Positions 8,202 through 16,190 of a stretch of DNA of 64,000 nucleotides are shown here, in pieces. Each line of letters opens with the position of its first letter. Position 1 is the first letter of the stretch. A model generated the notes under the pieces. The model did not search any database. It saw only the letters and a list, made by a program, of their open reading frames with translations, and was not told the origin of the DNA. A program made the translations under genes and the position numbers. Origin of the DNA: Methanohalophilus sp. RSK (GTDB lineage Archaea; Halobacteriota; Methanosarcinia; Methanosarcinales; Methanosarcinaceae); assembly GCF_003722075.1 (NCBI RefSeq), contig NZ_RDSK01000012.1, positions 62,001 through 126,000 on the forward strand, written 5' to 3'.

Positions 8202-8441
8202 ATGAGAGAATTTACACCGGATGGCCTGGGCAAATACAACGGTAAGGACAGGGATGAGATATATGTTGCCTATAAAGGCAATGTCTATGATGTGACAAAC
8301 AGTGAATTATGGATGGACGGAGATCATCAGGGCATGCATGAGGGGGGTATCGACCTTACAGAAGAAATGGACGAGGCGCCTCATGAAGATGACGTGTTCA
8401 ACGAATTCGAAGTGATCGGCATACTTGTAAATAACCATTGA
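8202..8441 (+). CDS. Cytochrome b5-like heme/steroid-binding domain protein
   Basis: 79-residue single-domain protein. The opening REFTPDGLGKYNGKDRDEIYVAYKGNVYDVT follows the pattern of the cytochrome b5-like heme/steroid-binding family, and a histidine pair in GDHQGMHEGGIDLT stands where the HPGG heme ligand of b5 lies. This suggests heme or hydrophobic-ligand binding; methanogens with cytochromes such as Methanosarcinales do make heme. No signal peptide or membrane helix is seen, so it is probably cytoplasmic. GGGGAG precedes the ATG at 8202. Confidence 0.75.
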   Translation: MREFTPDGLGKYNGKDRDEIYVAYKGNVYDVTNSELWMDGDHQGMHEGGIDLTEEMDEAPHEDDVFNEFEVIGILVNNH

Positions 8442-8522
8442 GAAGACATGAGGGAAGTTTTCTGTGGAATAATCCCCTCTTTTTTTCCTTAAACGGAATT
8501 TCTGCTGGCTGAAAGGACAAGA

Positions 8523-8530
8523 TATATAAG
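8523..8530 (+). promoter_or_regulatory. TATA box of the cysteate synthase gene (leaderless transcript)
   Basis: TATATAAG is centred 25-26 bases before ATG 8552, the usual archaeal TATA-to-start-site distance. No ribosome-binding site lies before the ATG. Transcription probably begins at or next to the ATG, giving a leaderless mRNA. Confidence 0.55.
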
Positions 8531-8551
8531 ACCATCAGCAGACTCCAGAGT

Positions 8552-9793
8552 ATGGACAAATACAGGCTAATCTGCCCAAAATGCGGCAAAACTTATGGCA
8601 AATATGACATGCTATGCCCCCTTGATGGCTCCTTTTTAAGAACTGAATATTCAAAAAGGCAGTTTGAGCCCTGTGACCTTCCCGGAATATGGAAATTCTA
8701 CAATTGGTTGCCTGTGGAAGGCATAATCAAAAAAGGCAGCAGCAAAACGATAACCTACAAAAGTGAGGGGTTTGCCGACAAACTCGGCCTTGAGAACCTT
8801 TTCATAAGCTTTAACGGTTACTGGCCTGAAAAAGAAGCCTATATGAGAACCTGCAGTTTCAAAGACCTGGAAGCATATCCCACTATGCAGAGGGTAACCG
8901 AGCAGAAAAAAGAAAGGATACTGGTAGTTGCCTCCGCTGGCAACACTGCCCGGGCCTTTGCACATGTATCCTCTATAACCGGTCTTCCTTTGCTTCTGGT
9001 AGTTCCTGAAAATGCTATTGAAAAACTCTGGATACCCGCAGGATCGACATCATCAATCTGTGTTGCAGCGGTAAAAGGGGATTACTATGCCGCTATCTCC
9101 ATTGCCGCACAAATAACCGATAGGGAAAAATTCATGCCGGAAGGAGGTGCCAAGAATGTGGGACGCAGGGATGGGATGGGAACGGTAATGCTGGATGCAA
9201 CACTTACCATGAAGCGTCTGCCGGACCACTATTTCCAGGCGGTGGGTAGTGGAACCGGCGGGATTGCTGCCTGGGAAGCAGCTATGCGCCTGAAAATGGA
9301 CGGCAGATATGGAGATGAATTACCACAGTTACATCTTGCCCAGAACCTCCCCTGTGCTCCATTGATCCACTTACATAAGGGAGTTCCTGTGGACCCGAAA
9401 TGTCCTGAAGGAATGTATGACCCCGTGTTGTTTAACCGCAAACCTCCGTATGCAGTTGGTGGGGGAGTAAGAGATGCCCTTGAAACTACAGAAGGGGACC
9501 TGTACGGGATTACCAATAAAGAGGCAGAGGAAGCCAGGTTGCTATTTGAAGAACTTGAAGGCATTGATATAATGAATTCCGCAGCTGTGGCCACAGCCGC
9601 CCTGATTAAAGCTGTCAGGGATACAAAGGTGTCAAAATCAGATCTCATAATGCTCAATATCACCGGCGGAGGAGTAAAAAAGGCTTTAAAGGAACTTGCC
9701 ACCATCAGACTTGAACCTGATCTCGTAGTATCCCCTGAAGACAGTGACGCGCCTGCTAAGATCATACAAAGAACTGAAGATAAATTCGAATAA
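8552..9793 (+). CDS. Cysteate synthase (coenzyme M biosynthesis)
   Basis: 413-residue PLP enzyme of the threonine-synthase fold. In Methanosarcinales and Methanomicrobiales, cysteate synthase converts phosphoserine and sulfite to L-cysteate, the entry into their coenzyme M route. An N-terminal zinc-type motif CPKCGKTYGKYDMLCP is followed by the PLP-lysine segment TCSFKDLEA and the phosphate/substrate loop SAGNTARAF; a glycine-rich LNITGGGVKKAL is near the end. The neighbours confirm the role: comD starts 14 bases downstream and comE overlaps comD. A threonine synthase is the alternative, but the context and the N-terminus favour cysteate synthase. Confidence 0.88.
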   Translation: MDKYRLICPKCGKTYGKYDMLCPLDGSFLRTEYSKRQFEPCDLPGIWKFYNWLPVEGIIKKGSSKTITYKSEGFADKLGLENLFISFNGYWPEKEAYMRTCSFKDLEAYPTMQRVTEQKKERILVVASAGNTARAFAHVSSITGLPLLLVVPENAIEKLWIPAGSTSSICVAAVKGDYYAAISIAAQITDREKFMPEGGAKNVGRRDGMGTVMLDATLTMKRLPDHYFQAVGSGTGGIAAWEAAMRLKMDGRYGDELPQLHLAQNLPCAPLIHLHKGVPVDPKCPEGMYDPVLFNRKPPYAVGGGVRDALETTEGDLYGITNKEAEEARLLFEELEGIDIMNSAAVATAALIKAVRDTKVSKSDLIMLNITGGGVKKALKELATIRLEPDLVVSPEDSDAPAKIIQRTEDKFE

Positions 9794-9807
9794 AGGAATG
9801 AGGCTAC

Positions 9808-10305
9808 ATGGACCCATCCCAGGAAGTGTTCAAGGCTATAAAGGAATCAGGCATTGATTTTATTGTCAGTGTACCGTGTGCCAATCTCCAGAAACTCATT
9901 CCCGTGGTCGACAGTGACCCGGAAATCATCCACGTTCCCGCCACCAGGGAGGAGGAAGGTATAGGAATCTGCGCCGGGGCCTATATGGGAGGGAAAAGAC
10001 CGGCCATAATGATGCAAAACTCCGGTATGGGTAATTCCATCAATGCCCTGGCATCTCTCAATCGTCTATACAACATTCCATTACTGATAATTATAAGCCA
10101 CAGGGGAGTTGAAGGAGAGCCCATCTGCGCCCAGGTACCAATGGGTGAAAAAACACCTCTCTTGCTCGAAGTACTGGATATCCCTGCATACAAACCAAAT
10201 CTTGCACAGGCCAGGGAAACCATCGAGAAAGCCACTCAAAGAGCCTTTGAAGAAGGAAAGCAAGCAGCTATCCTGTTGAGCATAGGTTTCTGGAGGGAAT
10301 CATGA
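9808..10305 (+). CDS. comD: Sulfopyruvate decarboxylase alpha subunit
   Basis: 165 residues, the standard ComD length. It is the pyrimidine-binding half of the two-subunit thiamine-diphosphate enzyme that decarboxylates sulfopyruvate to sulfoacetaldehyde in coenzyme M synthesis. Visible elements are FIVSVPCANLQKL, the glutamate region ATREEEGIGICAGAYMGGK that activates thiamine diphosphate, and the MMQNSGMGNSINALASL motif. The stop overlaps the ATG of comE (ATGA), so the two subunits are made together. Confidence 0.93.
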   Translation: MDPSQEVFKAIKESGIDFIVSVPCANLQKLIPVVDSDPEIIHVPATREEEGIGICAGAYMGGKRPAIMMQNSGMGNSINALASLNRLYNIPLLIIISHRGVEGEPICAQVPMGEKTPLLLEVLDIPAYKPNLAQARETIEKATQRAFEEGKQAAILLSIGFWRES

Positions 10306-10871
10306 TACGCTACGGTGCACTTGAGATTCTTGCTGAAAAAGAGGGAGATAAAGATACTCTGATCATTGCAAACATCGGATTCCCCTCAAAAGAATTATAC
10401 AAAATATGTGACAGAAAGGCAAATTTCTACATGCTTGGTTCAATGGGCCTTTCTTCTTCCATCGGCCTCGGGCTTGCCCTGGCAAGACCGGACAGGAAAG
10501 TTATCGCAATCGACGGGGATGGTTCGGTCCTGATGAATATGGGAAGCCTGGCAACAATAGCCAACCAGCATCCGGATAATTATCTCCTTGTAATCATCGA
10601 TAACGGTGCATATGGTTCAACGGGCAATCAAATAACCGCAACCGCAGGATTGACCGACCTCAAAGAAGTTGCTTAGGGAGCCGGTGTACAAAATGTTGCC
10701 ATGGTGTCCGATGAGTCAGACCTTAAAAAGAAACTGGATACAATGGATAACGGTGTCCTGGTAGTAAAGACCGAACCCGGCAACAAGAAAGTGCCTGTAA
10801 TAAAACTATGTCCTGCAGATATAATTAAGCGGTTTATGGAGATATCCTCTCCACCATCCCATTCAGGATGA
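10302..10871 (+). CDS. comE: Sulfopyruvate decarboxylase beta subunit with in-frame TAG (possible pyrrolysine)
   Basis: ComE is the diphosphate-binding half of sulfopyruvate decarboxylase. The frame shows the thiamine-diphosphate motif IAIDGDGSVLMNMGS through LLVIIDNGAYG. A TAG stands at codon 125 (10674-10676), just after GLTDLKEVA. Beyond it the same frame runs on for 64 codons to TGA at 10869-10871 (GAGVQNVAMVSDESDLKKKL, then VLVVKTEPGNKKVPVIKL), which matches the expected C-terminal part of ComE. Read through, the protein has 189 residues, normal for the family; stopped, it has 124. With no TAG stops among the neighbours, insertion of pyrrolysine or suppression is the better reading; a nonsense mutation or base error is the alternative. 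The 3' end overlaps the converging gene by 38 bases. Confidence 0.82.
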
Positions 10872-12114
10872 AATTTCCATTCTTTATACTGTCCCTTAAT
10901 TTTTCAGCCATTATGAGTGCACGTTTACGATCGGACTGGCGCACCACGATTGGCACATCCATATTTTTCCCTTCATAATCGAATTTAAGACTGCCCAGGT
11001 CTGCCTTGAAAACATCGCTACATAGAGTGGAGCAGAGACCGCAGTTAAAGCAAGTATGCCTGTTCAGTACTACTTTGTCCCCGTTGAAATAGATTGATTC
11101 CATAGGACATTTTTCCATGGGTTCACAGACATCACATCCACGACATTTGCCGGGATTGAAAGCTACCTCAAGATCTACATCTTTCCAGGCATCTGCATAA
11201 CTTGTCATTGCAACCTTTACCCTGCGATCAGCATCCATCACAGGAAGCGGGATTTCACTATCTGTTTGCCTTATAGCATCGTATACTGAATCATCAACCA
11301 CAGGCACTGCAACTGCCCAGGAAACAATGCATTCCGGCCCTGCAGACGTAGCAAAACCCCCCATATAATCAGCCACCATGGAATGCATATCCGCAGTTGC
11401 TATCAAATTGGGTTTTTCCGGACTGCTGCGCGTCCCTGAACCCAGTATGAACCCTTCAGCACCATTGAAAAGAATGCGACTTCCCACACCGATACCATGG
11501 AGCTGCGGGTCATTCTTCACAGGATTTATTTGCCCACATCCCGACAGGGTGGCTTCAGTGGCATCAGGTGCAAAGGTGGTTGCATGAAAAATCGTGGAAA
11601 CAGGAGACGAGGAGAAGTTCACAAAAGCACTGTAATTCTTAAATGCATGACGTGTTGCAAACAACTGGGCATAAGGCATATCCTCAAGGGACACTGTATC
11701 TGAATATTTCTTCCCTTCATCGGTAACTACATCGACATCCACAGGATTGCCTTCCACAATATCCCGGAAAAGGTGGCCTCCTCCGTAATTTTCCCGGTCA
11801 TCGCTGTGTGCAGTACCAAAAACCATCAAATCCAGTATACCCAACCTTTCATTGGGACAGGGGCCCACATGGGCATCCACACCATTCATTGTTACTGAAG
11901 ATGCACGGGTGAATTTTTCAGGAGTCTCCACCGGGAATGAGAGAACTGCATAAGTTCCACTCATAATTGCCCTGGTCGCAGCAGTCACCACATCAACATC
12001 CTCAAAACCGACACTATCTCCTGAATCGATCATATCACAAAGTTCCTGAGAGGTGAGAACTGTTGCATCTTTACGGTTAATTTTCTCAAGAATGTGCCCT
12101 ACTTCACGGTCCAT
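10834..12114 (-). CDS. DUF39/COG1900 iron-sulfur protein (methanogenesis marker 16 type)
   Basis: 426 residues: a long N-terminal DUF39 (COG1900) domain, then two ferredoxin-type 4Fe-4S motifs, CRGCDVCEPMEKCP and CFNCGLCSTLC, near residues 335-375. This arrangement is the methanogenesis-marker-16 metalloprotein. Relatives of COG1900 act in sulfur insertion to make homocysteine from aspartate semialdehyde. By analogy, and because it sits against comDE, it may insert sulfur into sulfoacetaldehyde to finish coenzyme M; this is inference. I chose ATG 12114 because GAGG lies six bases upstream; a longer in-frame start at 12147 would overlap the preceding gene. Confidence 0.82.
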   Translation of the reverse strand: MDREVGHILEKINRKDATVLTSQELCDMIDSGDSVGFEDVDVVTAATRAIMSGTYAVLSFPVETPEKFTRASSVTMNGVDAHVGPCPNERLGILDLMVFGTAHSDDRENYGGGHLFRDIVEGNPVDVDVVTDEGKKYSDTVSLEDMPYAQLFATRHAFKNYSAFVNFSSSPVSTIFHATTFAPDATEATLSGCGQINPVKNDPQLHGIGVGSRILFNGAEGFILGSGTRSSPEKPNLIATADMHSMVADYMGGFATSAGPECIVSWAVAVPVVDDSVYDAIRQTDSEIPLPVMDADRRVKVAMTSYADAWKDVDLEVAFNPGKCRGCDVCEPMEKCPMESIYFNGDKVVLNRHTCFNCGLCSTLCSDVFKADLGSLKFDYEGKNMDVPIVVRQSDRKRALIMAEKLRDSIKNGNFILNGMVERISP

Positions 12115-12115
12115 A

Positions 12116-14140
12116 TTATTCCTCAGTATCTTTTGTGTTTTTTTCACTTAGATCCGTGAAAAAGTCCCCTATTTCTTTCATATCTTCATGACTTCCCAGT
12201 AACACAAGAATATCCCCTTCCAGAATACGTACATCTCCTCCGGGATTTGTGATAATTTCCAGCCCTCTTCTGATTGCCAAGACTGTAATCCCGAATCGTT
12301 GCCTGAGGGAAAGATCTTCAAGGGTCATCCCTACCACATCAGCCCTCAGAGGCACACGGAGTGAAACTATGTTCACATCCGGGATATCAAACTGCATTTT
12401 CTCATAATTTAAAGGGTTATGTGAAATACTACGAAACATGTCATATCCATCAGCTCTGGCATCTTCTATAAATTTTTTTATTTGATCCTCCGGAACAAGG
12501 TAACGTCTGAGCAGGCGGACAAATATTTCCACAGAAGTTTCAAATTCTTCCGGAATAACCTCATTAGCCCCCTGTTCATAGAGTGGACCCATCTCCTGCA
12601 AATAACGTGTTCGTGCAATGATATGAATATTGGGATTTATTTCCCTTGCAAGCCAGATTACTCTGCGGGTTGCCGTTGCATCGGAAATACCAACAATCAT
12701 TATTTTTGCCGAATCAATATCCGCCTGTTCAAGTACACCTTCCTGGGTTGCATCTCCATAAAAAATAGTTTCTCCTTTTGAAATACCTTCTCTTACACTC
12801 TCTGGATTGGTTTCAATAACCAGATACGGAATACCCGCTGCCTTTGCAGCTTTTGCCACTGTTTTACCATTGAAACCAAAACCTACGATGATAAGATGGG
12901 AAGACATTTTTTCCTTTTTATCGTACATCTTTGTGACATCTTTACGGGCAAAGCCGCACTTGAGCTTATGTGGTAGAGGAAGTTTGAGAATATTGGCAGC
13001 CACAGTGGGAGAATAGGAGATGGAAAAGGAAGTAACTGCCATTGTGAGAATGGAAATATCCAGAAACATTTGGTATAGGTAGTTGTCCAGGAGACCATAC
13101 TCAACCCCGAATTTTGAAAGGACGAAAGAGAATTCACCCACCTGGGCAAGTGCCATACCGGTGAGAATGGAACTGCGAAGGGGATACCCCAGAACCATAG
13201 AAACAAAACCACTGACAAAACCTTTGAATATCATGACACTTACAGTGAGAAGCAATATCAATAATGGATTATCCAGGAAAAATTGTACATTAAGCAACAT
13301 ACCTATTGATACGAAAAAAATACTCAAAAAAACATCCTTAAAGGGCAGAATATTGTTCAGTGCCTGATGACTGTATTCAGATTCAGATATTACAAGGCCT
13401 GCAAGGAAGGCTCCCAATGCCAGGGACAGTCCCGCACTGTAAGTAAGCATAGCAATAGACAGGCATATGACAATCACAGACAGCAGGAACAGTTCAGGAT
13501 TACGGGTTTTGGCAATGTGATATAGAATATGGGGAATAAGCCATCTGGCAAAAAACATTATGAATATAATAATTGCCAGAGATTTCAGAAGAATCATAAA
13601 AATTGAGTTTGCATCATTTCCACCAACCCCTGCCAAAAACGGAGTTGCCACAATCATTGCCACTACAATGACGTCCTGAAACAATAATATAGAAAGGATT
13701 GTGCGACCGTGCAAGCTATGCAATTCGGCTCTTTTTTGGAGTGTTTTGAGCACAATTGCTGTACTACTTAGAGAGATCAAAAACCCCAGGAAAAGGGATT
13801 CACTGAAACCAAAACCAAGATATGTAGCTGCAAAAAGAGTTCCAAGGGTTGTAAAAAGAACCTGAAGTCCTCCTCCAAGTACCACAGAACGCTTCATATT
13901 CCAGAGTTCTTTTAAAGATAATTCAACTCCAATGGTAAACAGCAAAAGAATAATGCCTATCTCAGCAAGGATATTGATATTATCTGGATTATTTATGAAT
14001 CCCAATCCATAAGGACCCACTAAGATACCAGTTATTAAAAAACCGACTATAACAGAAATATGAAGTTTGTTACATATATAAAGCACAAAAATAGATATAC
14101 CAAAAATAATAATGATATCATTGAGTATTGCCGACTCCAT
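12116..14140 (-). CDS. KefB-type cation:proton antiporter with RCK (TrkA-N/TrkA-C) domains
   Basis: 674-residue membrane protein. Residues 1 to about 390 form the CPA2 exchanger domain with about 12 helices, including LLFTIGVELSLKELW and ALGAFLAGLVISES. A TrkA-N/RCK nucleotide-binding domain follows, with the Rossmann motif HLIIVGFGFNGKTVAKAA (about residue 420) and the acidic turn VIETN. The C-terminal TrkA-C domain ends in DILVLLGSHEDMKEIGDFF. Such proteins exchange K+ or Na+ for protons under control of NAD(H) or nucleotides, which suits a salt-adapted methanogen. It is followed one base later by the marker-16 gene, which has its own ribosome-binding site. Confidence 0.9.
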   Translation of the reverse strand: MESAILNDIIIIFGISIFVLYICNKLHISVIVGFLITGILVGPYGLGFINNPDNINILAEIGIILLLFTIGVELSLKELWNMKRSVVLGGGLQVLFTTLGTLFAATYLGFGFSESLFLGFLISLSSTAIVLKTLQKRAELHSLHGRTILSILLFQDVIVVAMIVATPFLAGVGGNDANSIFMILLKSLAIIIFIMFFARWLIPHILYHIAKTRNPELFLLSVIVICLSIAMLTYSAGLSLALGAFLAGLVISESEYSHQALNNILPFKDVFLSIFFVSIGMLLNVQFFLDNPLLILLLTVSVMIFKGFVSGFVSMVLGYPLRSSILTGMALAQVGEFSFVLSKFGVEYGLLDNYLYQMFLDISILTMAVTSFSISYSPTVAANILKLPLPHKLKCGFARKDVTKMYDKKEKMSSHLIIVGFGFNGKTVAKAAKAAGIPYLVIETNPESVREGISKGETIFYGDATQEGVLEQADIDSAKIMIVGISDATATRRVIWLAREINPNIHIIARTRYLQEMGPLYEQGANEVIPEEFETSVEIFVRLLRRYLVPEDQIKKFIEDARADGYDMFRSISHNPLNYEKMQFDIPDVNIVSLRVPLRADVVGMTLEDLSLRQRFGITVLAIRRGLEIITNPGGDVRILEGDILVLLGSHEDMKEIGDFFTDLSEKNTKDTEE

Positions 14141-14322
14141 AAATATGAATTATGTGAAGATATCTAATAAATATATTCATTTCATGGTGGTTTTGAACCT
14201 AAAACCAAAAGCGACCTGATTCTTTCAAAATTCAGTGCTTTTTAAAAAAACAAAAATCTCATATTATTTGGCACCATAGATTTGATAGAAGTGTTTTTTA
14301 TTAATATATCCATGGAGGTCGG

Positions 14323-15015
14323 ATGATAGAAGACATCAAAGAAACTACAAAGGAAGTAATACAGGCAGTGCTTCCTTTAACTGTAGCAGTATTTTTTCTC
14401 ATGGTCATAATTGGAATGAATCATGATATGTTCCTGTCTTTTTTCATGGGTTCATTATTGGTCATATTGGGTATGATCCTTTTTCTTCTAGGTGTCAAAA
14501 TCGGTATGCTTCCCATTGGGGAATCAATTGGTTCTGAATTATCAAAACATAATTCTTTATTGTTCATCCTTGGTTCTGCATTCATATTATCATTTATGGC
14601 AACTGTTGCAGAACCCGATGTGAGGGTACTAAGTTCAATGATTGATTCGGTATCAGAAGATAGTATCTCTCGCAATGTACTGATTCTCTCAATTGCCTCA
14701 GGGGTTGGATTTTTTGTGGCCGTATCTATGTTGAGAATCACTTATGGTGTCCCGATTAAATATCTATTTACCGTTGGGTATCTGATAATTCTGATATTAT
14801 CCTTTTTTACAAATCCCGACTATCTGGCCATAGCTTATGATGCAGGTGGGGTAACTACAGGTCCCATGACAGTACCTATAATCCTTGCACTTGGAATAGG
14901 TACAGTGTCTGTACTCGGAGATAAATCTGCACTTACCGAAGGCTTTGGACTGATAGGACTTGCTTCTATTGGACCCATTATCTCAGTAATGCTTCTGGGG
15001 GTACTTGTGCCTTGA
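14323..15015 (+). CDS. DUF1538 membrane protein, first of a pair
   Basis: 230-residue integral membrane protein with about seven hydrophobic helices, in the DUF1538 family. Conserved marks shared with the next gene are ATVAEPDVRVLSSMI, YGVPIKY and the loop AYDAGGVTTGPMTVP. Function is not established; the family looks like a transporter and is often found beside PII-like genes. GGAGG stands just before ATG 14323. The stop overlaps the TTG start of the second DUF1538 gene, so the two are probably subunits of one complex. Confidence 0.8.
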   Translation: MIEDIKETTKEVIQAVLPLTVAVFFLMVIIGMNHDMFLSFFMGSLLVILGMILFLLGVKIGMLPIGESIGSELSKHNSLLFILGSAFILSFMATVAEPDVRVLSSMIDSVSEDSISRNVLILSIASGVGFFVAVSMLRITYGVPIKYLFTVGYLIILILSFFTNPDYLAIAYDAGGVTTGPMTVPIILALGIGTVSVLGDKSALTEGFGLIGLASIGPIISVMLLGVLVP

Positions 15016-15746
15016 CTGCCATTGAACACAGCCAGGACCTATTAGCCGTGGTTCTTGAAGTTCTTGAAGCACTGCTGCCACTTGTTATCTTTTTCCTTGT
15101 ATTCCAGTTATTGTATCTGAAATTTCCCTCATCATATTTCCTAAAACTTATGGCAGGTCTTTCAATAACTGCGATGGGAATGATCCTGTTTCTCTATGGA
15201 GTTTACAACGGATTTTTCCCGGTTGGTTTGGAGATTGGGAGTTATTTTGGACAAATAAAATCCAAGTGGATTTTGATACCAGTTGGTTTTGTGCTGGGAT
15301 TTCTGGCAACTTTTGCAGAACCCGCTGTTAGAGTATTATGCTACCAGGTAGAGGAGTCATCAAGTGGATACATTAAATCAAATTTAATGCTTTATACCTT
15401 ATCTGTAAGTGTTGCTGCATTTGTTGCCATCGCAATGACCAAGCTAGTTTATGGAATACCTTTCCTTTACATAATAGTTCCAGGTTATCTGCTTGTCCTT
15501 GTACTATTATGGTTTTGTGATAAAGATTTTATAGCAATTGCTTTTGACTCGGGAGGTGTGGCAACCGGACCAATGGCTGTGACCTTCCTTATGTCAATGG
15601 CTGTAGGTGTGGCCACATCCCAACCTGATAGCAATCCCATAGTGGATGGATTTGGGATGATTGCATTGATAGCGCTGGCACCTATTATATTTGTCATGAT
15701 GTTAGGTGTATATATGAGATACATAGGAGGAACTGACAGTGAATAA
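15012..15746 (+). CDS. DUF1538 membrane protein, second of a pair
   Basis: 244-residue paralogue of the preceding gene, with the same topology and motifs (ATFAEPAVRVLCYQVEE, YGIPFLY, AFDSGGVATGPMAVTFLM). The start is TTG at 15012, overlapping the previous TGA by four bases, and GGGGG stands upstream. In bacteria one long DUF1538 protein often carries two such halves; here they are separate genes, suggesting a heterodimer. A PII-like gene overlaps its 3' end. Confidence 0.8.
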   Translation: MTAIEHSQDLLAVVLEVLEALLPLVIFFLVFQLLYLKFPSSYFLKLMAGLSITAMGMILFLYGVYNGFFPVGLEIGSYFGQIKSKWILIPVGFVLGFLATFAEPAVRVLCYQVEESSSGYIKSNLMLYTLSVSVAAFVAIAMTKLVYGIPFLYIIVPGYLLVLVLLWFCDKDFIAIAFDSGGVATGPMAVTFLMSMAVGVATSQPDSNPIVDGFGMIALIALAPIIFVMMLGVYMRYIGGTDSE

Positions 15747-16113
15747 TGATGTGGATGATCTTGTCCTTATAGTGACAATCGTGAAAAAAGGATGGGGAGA
15801 TACTGTTATAAATGCATCCCGTAAAGCAGGTTCAAAAGGCGGAACAATTATTTTCGGACGGGGTACAGGTGTACATGAAAAGAAACATTTTCTTGGTAAT
15901 TTAATTGAACCTGAAAAGGAAATAGTATTAACAATTGCCGAATCTGCAAATGCCGATAACATATTGGAATTTATCAAAAAAGACGTGGGTCTTGACAAAC
16001 CTGGCTGTGGGATGGGATTTGTAGTACCGGTTGACAAAGTATTTGGAACCGCTCACATATTATGCGAACTGGATCCAGAATGTGAACACCAATACACAGA
16101 TACAAAAGATTGA
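15739..16113 (+). CDS. PII-like (GlnB-fold) signalling protein
   Basis: 124-residue protein of the PII superfamily. The core shows LVLIVTIVKKGWGDTVINASRKAG, the nucleotide-binding loop GGTIIFGRGTG and the late strand CGMGFVVPVDKVFGTAHIL. The T-loop tyrosine region of classical GlnB/GlnK is absent, so it is probably a transporter-specific PII-like regulator and not a glutamine synthetase regulator. The GTG start at 15739 has AGGAGG eight bases before it and lies within the end of the DUF1538 gene. It most likely binds and gates the DUF1538 pair in response to a nucleotide ligand (inference). Confidence 0.8.
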   Translation: MNNDVDDLVLIVTIVKKGWGDTVINASRKAGSKGGTIIFGRGTGVHEKKHFLGNLIEPEKEIVLTIAESANADNILEFIKKDVGLDKPGCGMGFVVPVDKVFGTAHILCELDPECEHQYTDTKD

Positions 16114-16190
16114 AAACCATTTAATTAAAACAGATGACTCTATGATTTATTTTACAACCGCAAAAATATTATGCATTGCTCAAGGGAAAA

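Noticed and set aside
10302-10676. comE as a simple truncated pseudogene
   Set aside because: The frame continues with family-like sequence to a normal length, and TAG is not used as a stop by the neighbours. It is kept as alternative but not preferred.
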